Shown here one piece after another: positions 1 through 8,009 of a stretch of DNA of 64,000 nt. The position numbers and the translations under genes are program-made. The notes beneath the pieces were generated by a model. It was not told where the DNA came from, made no database searches, and saw only the letters and a program-made list of their open reading frames with translations. The stretch lies in the NCBI GenBank assembly GCA_900169975.1, contig LT827121.1, positions 1 to 64,000 of the forward strand, read 5' to 3'. The stretch is from Pseudoflavonifractor sp. Marseille-P3106. GTDB taxonomy: Bacteria > Bacillota > Clostridia > Oscillospirales > Oscillospiraceae. Positions within the stretch are counted from its first letter, which is position 1, and each line of letters begins with the position of its first letter.

Positions 1-2
1 GG

Positions 3-758
3 GAAGAAAGTGCCTCAGAAAAAGAAAATACCCTCTTGCTGGAAGAGATCATCCGTTTGTACAGCGAAGTAAAAGGCATCTACGGTTATCGCCGTATGAC
101 GCTGAATGTGAACAGCCGGCTCAAAAGAAACTACAACCACAAGCGGATTTACCGCCTGATGAAAAGTGTACATATGCAGGCCGTGATACGCCGAAAGAAG
201 AAGCACTATGTCATGTCGGAACCGCGCATTACCGCTGAAAACGTATTGAACAGAGCATTTACGGCAAACAGACCCAATGAAAAATGGCTGACAGATGTCA
301 CAGAATTCAAACTTATCAATGGGAAGAAAGCATACCTGAGTGCGATCCTTGATCTCCATGACAAAAGCATCGTTGCGTATGCACTGGGCCAATCCAATAA
401 CAATCAGCTTGTTTTTGACACCTTTGACAGAGCGGTGAGAGCCAACCCCAGCGCCCATCCTCTGTTTCACAGTGACAGAGGCTACCAATACACCAACCGG
501 CAGTTCAAAGCAAAGCTGGACGGTATCCATGCAACGCAGAGTATGTCCCGGCCCGGCCGCTGCATCGACAACGGCCCTATGGAGGGTTTCTGGGGGATTC
601 TCAAATCTGAAATGTACTACCTCCGGCAATTTCATACCTTTGAGGAATTGAAGAAAGCCATCGACGAATACATGGACTTTTACAATACAAGGCGGCTTCA
701 AGCTAAGTTAAAGGGCCTGGCTCCCCTTGCTTACAGGAACCAGACCCTCGTGGCGTAA
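3..758 (+). CDS. IS3-family transposase OrfB, 5' end outside the window
   Basis: This is the catalytic half of an IS3-family transposase (IS150/IS3 OrfB, integrase-core fold), which cuts and joins DNA for copy-paste transposition. The frame is open to the left edge, so the first residues and any upstream OrfA lie outside. The HTH_21-like region GIYGYRRM is followed by the rve core with the DDE triad: Asp in WLTDVTEFK, Asp in HSDRGYQY and Glu in GPMEGFWGILKSE. The C-terminus YNTRRLQAKLKGLAPLAYR is typical of the family. The coding sequence is visibly less GC-rich than the neighbouring genes, which fits recent arrival. IS3 OrfB is normally made by frameshifting from OrfA; that site is not visible here. 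Confidence 0.93.
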   Translation, partial: EESASEKENTLLLEEIIRLYSEVKGIYGYRRMTLNVNSRLKRNYNHKRIYRLMKSVHMQAVIRRKKKHYVMSEPRITAENVLNRAFTANRPNEKWLTDVTEFKLINGKKAYLSAILDLHDKSIVAYALGQSNNNQLVFDTFDRAVRANPSAHPLFHSDRGYQYTNRQFKAKLDGIHATQSMSRPGRCIDNGPMEGFWGILKSEMYYLRQFHTFEELKKAIDEYMDFYNTRRLQAKLKGLAPLAYRNQTLVA

Positions 759-799
759 TTTTTCTTTTTTTACCTGTCTACTTGACAGGGGGCGGTTCA
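759..799 (+). mobile_element. Right end of the IS3-family element
   Basis: The stretch after the transposase stop ends in CTTGACAGGGGGCGGTTCA, which resembles the right terminal repeat of IS150-group elements. I place the boundary at about 799, where the sequence switches to remnants of mobA. The left end and the target duplication cannot be checked in this window. Confidence 0.6.
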
Positions 800-1182
800 C
801 AGCAAAGAAAGGTCAAAATTTTTTGCCTACTGGGGGAATACAGGATGAACGATCTCCACACACCTCCAGCAGGCGCATTGCCGGCTCTGGGAAAGGAAGG
901 GCATGTCACGGCAGGTCGCTATGAGATTCTTCTCCTGCCAGCGGAGGGTCTGGCCAGAATGACGCCCAGAGGCACGGCATTCTGGTAGGTGTCGGAAAGC
1001 TCCACCACACCGGGGAGATCAAATTTACCTTGGAAGTTGCTCATTAAAAAGAGCTCACGGCAAAAGGTGAGGGGAGCATCCATAATGGAGAGGACCAACT
1101 GCCGTCCTGAGACCTCCAACTGGCTCTTGTCCCGGAAAAAGCGGGAACTTTTGCCCCCGCCAGCAAGGGCCGCTCCCATCAA
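800..1182 (-). pseudogene. mobA: mobA remnant (molybdenum cofactor guanylyltransferase), frameshifted and cut by the IS
   Basis: MobA attaches GMP to molybdopterin to make the MGD cofactor. The minus strand opens with ALAGGGKSSRFFRDKSQLE, the MobA nucleotide-binding motif (usually LAGGxSSRMGxDK). It continues through the expected DTYQNAVPLGVILA segment and then meets a stop near 919. The homology resumes in another frame as LIATCRDMPFLS, matching the family DMPFL motif. It shifts again to PEPAMRLLEVCGDRS before ending at the IS border. At least two frameshifts plus truncation make it a pseudogene. Its start overlaps the stop of the upstream sufB-like gene (TGATG), so it was once translationally coupled to it. 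Family length is about 190-200 residues; under 130 remain. Confidence 0.72.
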
Positions 1183-2099
1183 TCCAGGAAGCCTTCCAGA
1201 ATTTTTTCTTCGGCTTCCTGCTCGGTGAGACCCAACGTCATGAGTTTGAGGATCTGGTCCCCGGCGATGCGGCCGATGGCGGCCTCGTGGATGAGCTGGG
1301 CGTCCACGCTCTGAGCGTCGATGGCGGGGATGGACTTGATGCGGGCATCATCCATGATGATGGAGTCGCACTGCACGTGGCCGAAGCACTTGGCCTTGCC
1401 GGTCATGCAGGGGTGGAACACCTGCCTGGAGGTGCCTTTGGCCACGGACCGGGAGACCACCCGCCCGGTGGCATCGGCTCCCTCCAGGACGATCTCCACA
1501 TTGGACTCGGCAAACTGCGCACCGTCGGTGAGGAGCTTTTCGTTGATGATGCACTCGCCGCCGGCGCCCACCACCGCCACGGTGTCCCGCTTGGTGGAGT
1601 CCACGCCCCGGATCTGAGTCATCTCCATGGTGATGGAGGCGCCCTCCTCCAGATAGACCTCGGTGCGGGGGTTGAGAATACGTTCTCCCGTGCCGGGGCC
1701 TTCGCCGTAGTGGCGCTCCACATAGCGCACCCGGGCGTTCTTCCCGATGTGGAACACGTGGATGCCATCGTGCTGGCTGGTCTCGCAGCCGGTGTTGTGG
1801 ATGCCGCAGCCGGCCACGATGTCCACATCGGCCCCTTCGCCGATATAGAAGTCGTTGTACACCACATCGGTGAGCCCGGACTGGCTGAGGACCACGGGAA
1901 TGTGGACGCTCTCGCCCTTGGTGCCCGGCTTGACGATGATGTCGATGCCGGGCTTGCCGTCGGCCTTGGACTCGATATCGATGTTGGCGGTGACCGAGCG
2001 GGCGTCCAGCTTTCCGTTGACCCGGAAGTTATAGGCCCCCTGGGGCACCTTTTCCAGCTCGGCGATCTCCTTTAATACTTTCCACTCCGTCTTGTCCAT
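1179..2099 (-). CDS. SufB/SufD-family Fe-S cluster scaffold, short form
   Basis: This 306-residue SufBD-fold protein works with SufC to build iron-sulfur clusters in the cytoplasm. The beta-helix core is recognisable from GADVDIVAGCGIHN, NARVRYVERHYGEG, EVYLEEGASITMEMTQIRG and the late HPCMTGKAKCFGHVQCDSI segment. It ends with a helical tail LIHEAAIGRIAGDQILKLMT. Full SufB proteins run about 460 residues. This one lacks the N-terminal part and matches the shorter archaeal and clostridial SmsB type. It overlaps sufC by four bases (TGATG), so the pair is co-translated. No SufS or SufU is encoded nearby, so cysteine desulfurase must come from elsewhere. Confidence 0.86.
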   Translation of the reverse strand: MDKTEWKVLKEIAELEKVPQGAYNFRVNGKLDARSVTANIDIESKADGKPGIDIIVKPGTKGESVHIPVVLSQSGLTDVVYNDFYIGEGADVDIVAGCGIHNTGCETSQHDGIHVFHIGKNARVRYVERHYGEGPGTGERILNPRTEVYLEEGASITMEMTQIRGVDSTKRDTVAVVGAGGECIINEKLLTDGAQFAESNVEIVLEGADATGRVVSRSVAKGTSRQVFHPCMTGKAKCFGHVQCDSIIMDDARIKSIPAIDAQSVDAQLIHEAAIGRIAGDQILKLMTLGLTEQEAEEKILEGFLD

Positions 2100-2836
2100 C
2101 AGCGGTCCGCCTCCTTCATATAGCCGCAGCCCGGCACGGTGCGGGCCATGATCTGGGGGAAGATCTCATCCCGGGGACCCTGCTTGGCCACCTCGCCCTT
2201 TTCAATGACCACGATCTCGTCGGCCAGCTGGATGATACGCTCCTGGTGCGAGATGATGAGCAGGGTGGACTCACCCCGCTTGTGGATGGTCTCAAACGTC
2301 TCAGTGAGCTTGGCGAAAGACCACAGGTCGATGCCGGCCTCCGGCTCGTCAAAGATCATCAGTCCGGCCTTCCGGGCCAGAATGGTGGCGATCTCGATGC
2401 GCTTGACCTCGCCGCCGGAGAGGGAGGCGTCCACCTCCCGGTCGATATAGTCGTCGGCGCACAGGCCCACCTGAGTGAGGTACTGGCAGCCCTCGGCGGG
2501 AGTCAGAGAATCCTTGCCGGCGGCCAGAGCCAGCAGATCCCGCACCTTCAGGCCCTTGAAGCGGGGGGGCTGCTGAAAGCCGTAGCTCACCCCGGCCCGG
2601 GCGCGCTCGGTGATGGACAGCCCGGTGAGGTCGGCGCCGTTCCAGCGGATGGTGCCGCCGGTGGATTGGTTCAAGCCCATAATGGTCCGGGCCAGAGTGG
2701 TCTTGCCGCCGCCGTTGGGGCCCGTGATGACAACCAGTTTTCCGTCCCCCACGGTGAGGGAGACATCCCGCAGAATGCCCAGCGCCTCGCCGTCCTCGGC
2801 CGTCACGTCGTAACGCAGATGGCTGATCTCTAACAT
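2099..2836 (-). CDS. sufC: SufC, Fe-S assembly ABC-type ATPase
   Basis: This soluble ABC ATPase energises the SufB-type scaffold. The 245-residue protein has Walker A GPNGGGKTT, Q-loop GFQQPPRFKG, signature LSGGE and Walker B LMIFDEPEAGID. The phrase DEPEAGIDLWSF, with no transmembrane partner nearby, is typical of SufC rather than a transporter ATPase. I chose the ATG at 2836 because AAAGGAG lies seven bases upstream. The frame stays open further upstream into the promoter region, but there is no ribosome site there. A good promoter lies at 2881-2909. Confidence 0.9.
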   Translation of the reverse strand: MLEISHLRYDVTAEDGEALGILRDVSLTVGDGKLVVITGPNGGGKTTLARTIMGLNQSTGGTIRWNGADLTGLSITERARAGVSYGFQQPPRFKGLKVRDLLALAAGKDSLTPAEGCQYLTQVGLCADDYIDREVDASLSGGEVKRIEIATILARKAGLMIFDEPEAGIDLWSFAKLTETFETIHKRGESTLLIISHQERIIQLADEIVVIEKGEVAKQGPRDEIFPQIMARTVPGCGYMKEADR

Positions 2837-2880
2837 ATCGAATACTCCTTTATTTGCGGGTTTATTCCTATCAGTTCGAT

Positions 2881-2909
2881 ATTCTATCACGAGAAAGATA
2901 AAATTACAA
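2881..2909 (-). promoter_or_regulatory. Sigma-A promoter for sufCB
   Basis: On the minus strand TTGTAA (2909-2904) and TAGAAT (2886-2881) are separated by 17 bases. The predicted transcript starts about 35-40 bases upstream of the sufC ATG. It is back to back with the SDR promoter. Confidence 0.65.
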
Positions 2910-2928
2910 TGAAAAGAGGAAAATTTGT

Positions 2929-2936
2929 GGTACAAT
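2929..2936 (+). promoter_or_regulatory. Extended -10 promoter for the SDR gene
   Basis: TGGTACAAT forms an extended -10 (TG-N-TACAAT, -10 at 2931-2936). No good -35 is seen at the normal distance. It lies about 40 bases before the SDR start codon. Confidence 0.5.
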
Positions 2937-2976
2937 AGCTGCAAAGCGGCGTGCCGCCGGAAAAGGAAGTGTTTGT

Positions 2977-3693
2977 ATGAAAACTGCTCTCGTCACCGGA
3001 GGAAGCCGGGGGATCGGAGCGGCTGTGGCCCGGCGTCTGGCTGCCGACGGGTACCGGGTGGCCGTCAACTATCATTTTGCCCGGGCCCAGGCGGAGTCCC
3101 TGGCAGAGGAACTGGGTGGGATCGCCGTTCAGGCGGATGTGTCCGACAGTGCCCAGGTTCAAAAAATGGTTGACACTGTGTTAGAAAAATTTTGTCAACT
3201 TGACATTTTGGTATGCAATGCCGGCGTGGCCTGGCAGGGGCTGCTTCAGGATATGAGGGACGAGGAGTGGCGAAAAGTCCTGGGAACTGACCTGGATGGG
3301 GTGTTTTTCTGCTGCCGGGCGGTGCTGCCCCATATGATCGGACAAAAAAGTGGGAAAATCGTAACGATGTCTTCCATGTGGGGACAGGTGGGGGCCTCCT
3401 GCGAAGCGGCCTACTCCGCAGCCAAGGCGGGAGTGATCGGGCTGACCCGGGCGCTGGCCAAGGAGGTGGGGCCCTCCGGCATCTCGGTCAACTGCGTCGC
3501 CCCGGGAGTCATCGACACGGAAATGAATCAAAAGCTGGGGCCGGAGGCGTTGGCGGAACTGGCGGAGGAGACTCCGCTGGGGCGTCTCGGAACGGCGGCG
3601 GACGTTGCCGGCTGCGTGTCGTTCCTGTGTTCTCCGGCGGCCGACTTTGTCACCGGACAGGTGCTTTCCGCGAACGGCGGACTGGTGATTTGA
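2977..3693 (+). CDS. SDR-family oxidoreductase (FabG-like; possible YmfI-type EF-P 5-aminopentanone reductase)
   Basis: This 238-residue classical short-chain dehydrogenase reduces a keto group with NAD(P)H. It has the cofactor motif TGGSRGIG at residues 8-15, CNAG at about 82-85, a catalytic Ser in TMSSMWG and the YSAAK pair, and the C-terminal VTGQVLSANGGLVI that is usual for FabG relatives. Fatty-acid synthesis genes are absent around it, so a housekeeping FabG role is not supported. Clostridial stand-alone FabG paralogues of this size are often assigned to YmfI, which reduces 5-aminopentanone on EF-P. That is only a possibility here. A short AT-rich patch around 3160-3210 carries GTTGACA and TGTCAAC 17 bases apart. 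Confidence 0.85.
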   Translation: MKTALVTGGSRGIGAAVARRLAADGYRVAVNYHFARAQAESLAEELGGIAVQADVSDSAQVQKMVDTVLEKFCQLDILVCNAGVAWQGLLQDMRDEEWRKVLGTDLDGVFFCCRAVLPHMIGQKSGKIVTMSSMWGQVGASCEAAYSAAKAGVIGLTRALAKEVGPSGISVNCVAPGVIDTEMNQKLGPEALAELAEETPLGRLGTAADVAGCVSFLCSPAADFVTGQVLSANGGLVI

Positions 3694-3743
3694 GCAGAGA
3701 GAAAAAGTCCACGGAAGGAGCGGCGATATTATGCAAAAAAACG

Positions 3744-3780
3744 GTTGACAATTTTGAGAGAGAAACGTATAATTGTCAAC
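3744..3780 (+). promoter_or_regulatory. Consensus sigma-A promoter of livKHMGF inside a 10-bp inverted repeat
   Basis: TTGACA (3745-3750) and TATAAT (3768-3773), 17 bases apart, are a perfect consensus. The arms GTTGACAATT (3744-3753) and AATTGTCAAC (3771-3780) are exact inverted repeats covering the -35 and the 3' side of the -10. The repeat may be an operator or a chance result of AT-rich boxes. A strong AAAGGAGG ribosome site follows. Confidence 0.85.
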
Positions 3781-3802
3781 AATCTAAAGGAGGTAGGATG
3801 AA

Positions 3803-5038
3803 ATGAAGAAACGTATTCTTGCTCTTGCGCTCGCCGGTGCGATGACTGCCGGTCTGCTCACCGGCTGCGGCGGCGGAACTCCCGCCGAGTCCAAGGCCCC
3901 TGCAGGGTCCTCGGCGGCGGGATCCGGCGCTCCCGCTGCCGAGGGCGGCGAGATCCTGGTCGGCGTTCTGGCCAACACCACCGGCGACAACGCCGTCTAC
4001 GGCAATGCCGTGCAGAACGGCGTGATGCTCTACATCGACCAGCTCAATGAAAAGGGCGGCATCAACGGCAAGACCGTGAAGGCCATTGCCTATGACGAAA
4101 AGGGCGACGCCACCGAGGCCGTCAACGCTTACAACCGCCTGGTGGGCGACGGGATCACCGCTCTGATCGGCTCTGTCCTCACCGGCGCAACCATCGCCGT
4201 GGCCGATGAGACCTATGATATGAACATGCCCCAGATCACCGCTTCCGCCACTGCCGCGGGCGTGACCATGCTGGACCCTGAGAAGGCGGACAGCGAGATC
4301 CGCACCAACGTGTTCCGCTCCTGCTTTATCGACCCCTTCCAGGGCGAGAAAATGGCCCAGTACGCCAAAGATAAGCTGAGCGCCGCCACCGCCGCCGTCA
4401 TCTTCGAGACCGGCAACGACTACGCCGAGGGCCTGAAGGACGCCTTCGTGGCCAAGTGCGGGGAGCTGGGCATCACCGTCACCAACGAAGAGGCCTATGC
4501 CAAGGGCGATGTGGACTTTAAGGCCCAGATGACCAACGTGGCCGCATCCAATCCCGACGTGGTGTTCTGCCCCAACTACTATGAGGACTCCGGCATGATC
4601 GTGACCCAGGCCCGTCAGGTGGGTGTCACCAGTACCTTCCTGGGCGGCGACGGCTGGGGCTCTATCGCCAAGTACGCCAGCGCCGAGGATCTGGAAGGCG
4701 CGGTCTACTGCTCCGGCTATGCCGCCGGTACCCCCGCCGTGGCTCAGTTCGAGAGCGCCTATACCGCCAAGTACAACGAGGATGTGCCCAACATGTTTGC
4801 CCCTCTGGGCTATGACTCCGCCATGCTGATGTGCAATGCCCTGAAGGCTGCGGAGGATGCGGGCCTGGAGGCCGGCACCGACGAGTATAAGCAGGCTGTC
4901 ATCGACGCCATGAAGGCCACCAAGGGGCTGGAGGGCATTACCGGTACTTATGAGTTCGACGAGTACAACAACCCCATCAAGTCCGCCGCCATGATGAAGC
5001 TGGAGGGCGGCAAGGAAGTCTTCTCCGAGATGTTCTAA
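3803..5038 (+). CDS. livK: Branched-chain amino acid ABC transporter substrate-binding lipoprotein
   Basis: This 411-residue periplasmic-binding-type lipoprotein captures leucine, isoleucine, valine or a related ligand outside the membrane and delivers it to LivHMGF. It has a lysine-rich signal peptide and a lipobox LLTGC (lipidated Cys about residue 23). An Ala/Ser/Gly-rich linker leads to the Peripla_BP_6 fold starting at EILVGVLANTTGDNAVYG. The motifs DEKGDATEAVNAYNRLV and IGSVLTGATIAVAD are typical of Leu/Ile/Val-binding proteins. It is first in its operon under a consensus promoter and is followed by a terminator-like hairpin, which would make it the most abundant product. Ligand specificity cannot be read from sequence alone. 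Confidence 0.92.
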   Translation: MKKRILALALAGAMTAGLLTGCGGGTPAESKAPAGSSAAGSGAPAAEGGEILVGVLANTTGDNAVYGNAVQNGVMLYIDQLNEKGGINGKTVKAIAYDEKGDATEAVNAYNRLVGDGITALIGSVLTGATIAVADETYDMNMPQITASATAAGVTMLDPEKADSEIRTNVFRSCFIDPFQGEKMAQYAKDKLSAATAAVIFETGNDYAEGLKDAFVAKCGELGITVTNEEAYAKGDVDFKAQMTNVAASNPDVVFCPNYYEDSGMIVTQARQVGVTSTFLGGDGWGSIAKYASAEDLEGAVYCSGYAAGTPAVAQFESAYTAKYNEDVPNMFAPLGYDSAMLMCNALKAAEDAGLEAGTDEYKQAVIDAMKATKGLEGITGTYEFDEYNNPIKSAAMMKLEGGKEVFSEMF

Positions 5039-5058
5039 GGATCTTTCCAAAAGCCTCT

Positions 5059-5094
5059 GTGCGGGAGGGAACGCTTCCCTCCCGCACGGCTTTT
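5059..5094 (+). terminator. Hairpin between livK and livH (partial terminator)
   Basis: Perfect 13-bp arms 5059-5071 and 5075-5087 with a CGC loop are followed by GGCTTTTCC. The short T-run suggests leaky termination or 3'-end protection, leaving more livK message than livHMGF message. No separate promoter for livH is obvious. Confidence 0.75.
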
Positions 5095-5225
5095 CCCCGG
5101 AACACGGGCGATCAGAGGTCACCTCTGCGGAGAGGCCGCAGGGGCGGCCTGTGGCCGCCCGCTTCCCGCGCATACCCAGCAGAGAGATTGTCAAGAGAAT
5201 TTGAAAGAGAAAGGACGGATGACCC

Positions 5226-6107
5226 TTGTTTTCCACCATTGTCAGCCAGGTCATCAACGGCCTGCAGTCCGGCTCGATCTATGCGCTGGTCGCTTTGGGC
5301 TATTCCATGGTCTACGGCATTATCCTGCTGCTGAACTTTGCCCACGGCGACATCATCATGGTGGGCGCTTACGTGGTGTGGTACTCCATGAGCAATCTGG
5401 GCCTTCACCCGGTGGTGTCCATGCTGCTGGCCATCATCGCCTGTACCCTCCTGGGCATGCTCATTGAGAAGCTGGCCTATACCCCCCTGCGCTCCGCACC
5501 CCGGCTGAGCCTGCTCATTACCGCCATCGGCGTGTCCTTCCTGCTGGAAAACGGCTTTCAGCTGATTTTCGGCGCGGGGGCGCAGACGGTCCCCACGCTG
5601 GTCAGCGGACCCAGTCTCTCTCTGGGCAGCGTGACGGTGAGTTTCCCGGCCATGCTCACCCTGGTGGTCTCCATTCTCTCCATGGCGGCCCTCACCTTTC
5701 TGGTGCAAAAGACCAAACTGGGCAAAGCCATGCGGGCGGTGAGCGAGGATATGGGTGCGGCCCAGCTGATGGGCATCAGCCTGAACCGGACCATCTCCTT
5801 TACCTTTGCCGTGGGTTCCGCGCTGGCAGGCATCGGCTCGGTGCTTTACCTGTGTGCCTATCCCCAGGCCAGCCCCACCATGGGCTCCATGCTGGGCCTG
5901 AAGGCCTTCGTGGCTGCCGTGCTGGGCGGGATCGGCTCCATCCCCGGGGCCATGGTGGGAGGCTTTGCCATCGGACTTGCCGAGGCTCTGGTCTCCGCTG
6001 CCGGTCTGTCAGTGTGGAAGGACGGCGTGGTTTTTGCCATCCTCATTGTGGTTTTGCTGGTGAAGCCCACCGGGCTTCTGGGCAAACCCATTGTGGAAAA
6101 AGTATAA
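5226..6107 (+). CDS. livH: Branched-chain amino acid ABC permease LivH
   Basis: This 293-residue inner-membrane permease forms the channel with LivM. About eight hydrophobic segments are seen. The start has the family pattern INGLQSGSIYALVALGYSMVYG, then LLNFAHGDIIMVGAY near residue 40, and the conserved ALAGIGSVLY and GLKAFVAAVLGGIGSIPGA motifs near the end. The start is TTG (FSTIVSQ), because AAAGGA lies upstream and no ATG occurs in frame. Fourteen bases separate its stop from livM. Confidence 0.92.
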   Translation: MFSTIVSQVINGLQSGSIYALVALGYSMVYGIILLLNFAHGDIIMVGAYVVWYSMSNLGLHPVVSMLLAIIACTLLGMLIEKLAYTPLRSAPRLSLLITAIGVSFLLENGFQLIFGAGAQTVPTLVSGPSLSLGSVTVSFPAMLTLVVSILSMAALTFLVQKTKLGKAMRAVSEDMGAAQLMGISLNRTISFTFAVGSALAGIGSVLYLCAYPQASPTMGSMLGLKAFVAAVLGGIGSIPGAMVGGFAIGLAEALVSAAGLSVWKDGVVFAILIVVLLVKPTGLLGKPIVEKV

Positions 6108-6120
6108 GGGGGGCGGGAAA

Positions 6121-7161
6121 ATGAGTGTCAGCAAACGCAGGGCCATCCTTTCCATGCCCGCCCGCTACGCCATCAACGGCGTACTGATGATCCTGCTGGT
6201 GGTCTGTCTGCAGGCCCTGACCGCCAGCGGGGCCCTGACGGGTTACTATACCAAGATTTTGATCCTGGTGGGCATCAACATCATCCTGGCGGTCTCCCTC
6301 AACGTGGCTACCGGCTATCTGGGCCAGCTTCCTCTTGGCCACGCGGGCTTTATGGCGGTGGGGGGCTACACCAGCGGCATCTTCCTCAAATCCGTGGATG
6401 TCGGCCAGGCATCCGGCGGGCAGTATGTGTTCTATGTGATTGCCGCCATTGTGCTCTCCGGGATCGTGGCCGCCGTGTTCGGCATCCTGATCGGCATCCC
6501 CGCCCTGCGGCTCAAGGGCGACTACCTGGCCATCATTACCCTGGGCTTTGGAGAGATCATCCGGGTGGTCATCACCAACATCGACTCCGTGCTGGGCTTT
6601 GACTTTACTTACGGCGCCTCCGGTCTGAAGCGGATCCCCAAGGTCACAAACGTGCTGAATGTGGCGCTGTGTATTATTCTGACCTGCCTGGTGATCCATA
6701 TGGTGATGAAGTCCCGCCACGGCCGGGCCATCCTCTCCATCCGGGAGAATGAGATCGCCGCCGAGTCCTGCGGCGTGAACACCACCTATTACAAGGTCAT
6801 GGCCTTCACCATATCCGCTTTCTTCGCCGGTGTGGCCGGATGCCTGTACGCGGGCAACCTGGGCTCGCTCCAGCCCGGCGGCTTCGGGTTCATGAAGTCC
6901 ATCGAGATCCTGGTCATGGTGGTGCTGGGCGGCATGGGCTCCATGCTGGGCTCCATCCTCTCGGCCGGTGTGCTCACTGTTCTGCCGGAGGCCCTGCGCG
7001 GCTTCTCCGAGTACCGGATGGTGGTCTATTCTGCCGTTCTCATTCTCATGATGATCTTCAAACCCACCGGCCTTTTGGGGGACTATGACTTCTCCCTCTC
7101 CCGCATCCTGGAGCGGATCGGCATCGGCCGCAAACCCCAGAAAAAGGAGGCGGCGAAATGA
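6121..7161 (+). CDS. livM: Branched-chain amino acid ABC permease LivM
   Basis: This second permease subunit has 346 residues. The N-terminus is hydrophobic, then NVATGYLGQLPLGHAGFMAVGGY, GIPALRLKGDYLAIITLGFGEIIR and the late VLGGMGSMLGSILSAGVLTVLPE are all LivM hallmarks. The ATG at 6121 is preferred over upstream in-frame starts because GGGGGGCGGGAAA sits just before it. The last codons overlap the livG start by ATGA, so livM and livG are translationally coupled. Confidence 0.92.
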   Translation: MSVSKRRAILSMPARYAINGVLMILLVVCLQALTASGALTGYYTKILILVGINIILAVSLNVATGYLGQLPLGHAGFMAVGGYTSGIFLKSVDVGQASGGQYVFYVIAAIVLSGIVAAVFGILIGIPALRLKGDYLAIITLGFGEIIRVVITNIDSVLGFDFTYGASGLKRIPKVTNVLNVALCIILTCLVIHMVMKSRHGRAILSIRENEIAAESCGVNTTYYKVMAFTISAFFAGVAGCLYAGNLGSLQPGGFGFMKSIEILVMVVLGGMGSMLGSILSAGVLTVLPEALRGFSEYRMVVYSAVLILMMIFKPTGLLGDYDFSLSRILERIGIGRKPQKKEAAK

Positions 7162-8006
7162 AAAGGTACAACGAGGACGCCAAGCTGGTCCCGGTGCCCA
7201 GCACCAATATCATCCCCGAGCGGGACGTGGACAAGAGCCCCATCCTGGAATGCCGGCATCTGGGCATCGACTTCGGCGGGCTGACCGCCGTGGACGAGTT
7301 CAACATGGCCATTGGCCGCACCGAGATCGCCGGACTCATCGGCCCCAACGGCGCGGGCAAGACCACGGTGTTCAACCTCCTGACCAAGGTCTATCAGCCA
7401 ACCCGGGGCACTATTTTGCTGGGGGGCATGGATACTGCCGGAATGAACACCGTGCAGGTCAATCACGCAGGCATCGCCCGAACCTTCCAGAACATCCGCC
7501 TTTTCTCCAAGCTGACCGTGATGGAGAACGTGCTCATCGGCCTGCACTCCTCCATGAAATACCGTCTGCCCACAGCCATTCTCCGCTCTCCCGCCTATTG
7601 GCGGCAGGAGAAGGGGGCCCGGGAGCGGGCGCTGGAACTGCTGTCCATCTTTGACATGCAGGACCTGGCCGAGCACGAGGCGGGCAGCCTGCCCTACGGA
7701 GCCCAGCGCCGCCTGGAGATCGTCCGGGCTCTGGGTACCAACCCCTCGCTCCTTCTTCTGGATGAGCCCGCCGCCGGAATGAACCCCTCGGAGACTGCCG
7801 AGCTCATGGAGAACATCGTCAAGATCCGGGACACCTTCCAGATTGCCGTCATGCTCATCGAACACGACATGTCCCTTGTCATGAACATCTGCGAGGGCAT
7901 CTGCGTGCTCAACTTCGGCAGGATCATCGCCAAGGGCACCGCCAAGGACATCCAGAACAACCCGGAGGTCATCAAGGCTTATCTGGGCACCAGGAAGGAG
8001 GGCTGA
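7158..8006 (+). CDS. livG: Branched-chain amino acid ABC ATPase LivG
   Basis: One of the two cytoplasmic ATPases of the Liv transporter, 282 residues. Walker A GPNGAGKTT, the Liv-specific FQNIRLFSKLTVMENV, signature LPYGAQRRLEI and Walker B LLLLDEPAAGMNP are present. The C-terminus INFGRIIAKGTA-like (here LNFGRIIAKGTAKDIQ) ends in the usual EAYLG-type tail. It carries about 27 extra N-terminal residues compared with E. coli LivG; their role is unknown. Confidence 0.93.
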   Translation: MKRYNEDAKLVPVPSTNIIPERDVDKSPILECRHLGIDFGGLTAVDEFNMAIGRTEIAGLIGPNGAGKTTVFNLLTKVYQPTRGTILLGGMDTAGMNTVQVNHAGIARTFQNIRLFSKLTVMENVLIGLHSSMKYRLPTAILRSPAYWRQEKGARERALELLSIFDMQDLAEHEAGSLPYGAQRRLEIVRALGTNPSLLLLDEPAAGMNPSETAELMENIVKIRDTFQIAVMLIEHDMSLVMNICEGICVLNFGRIIAKGTAKDIQNNPEVIKAYLGTRKEG

Positions 8007-8009
8007 GCC

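Noticed and set aside
844-988. Short plus-strand open frame between IS end and sufB-like gene
   Set aside because: It is antisense to the mobA remnant, whose motifs read on the minus strand, and has no ribosome site.
3169-3199. GTTGACA/TGTCAAC pair inside the SDR gene
   Set aside because: Spacer differs from the livK repeat (17 versus 23 bases) and it lies inside coding sequence; probably chance.
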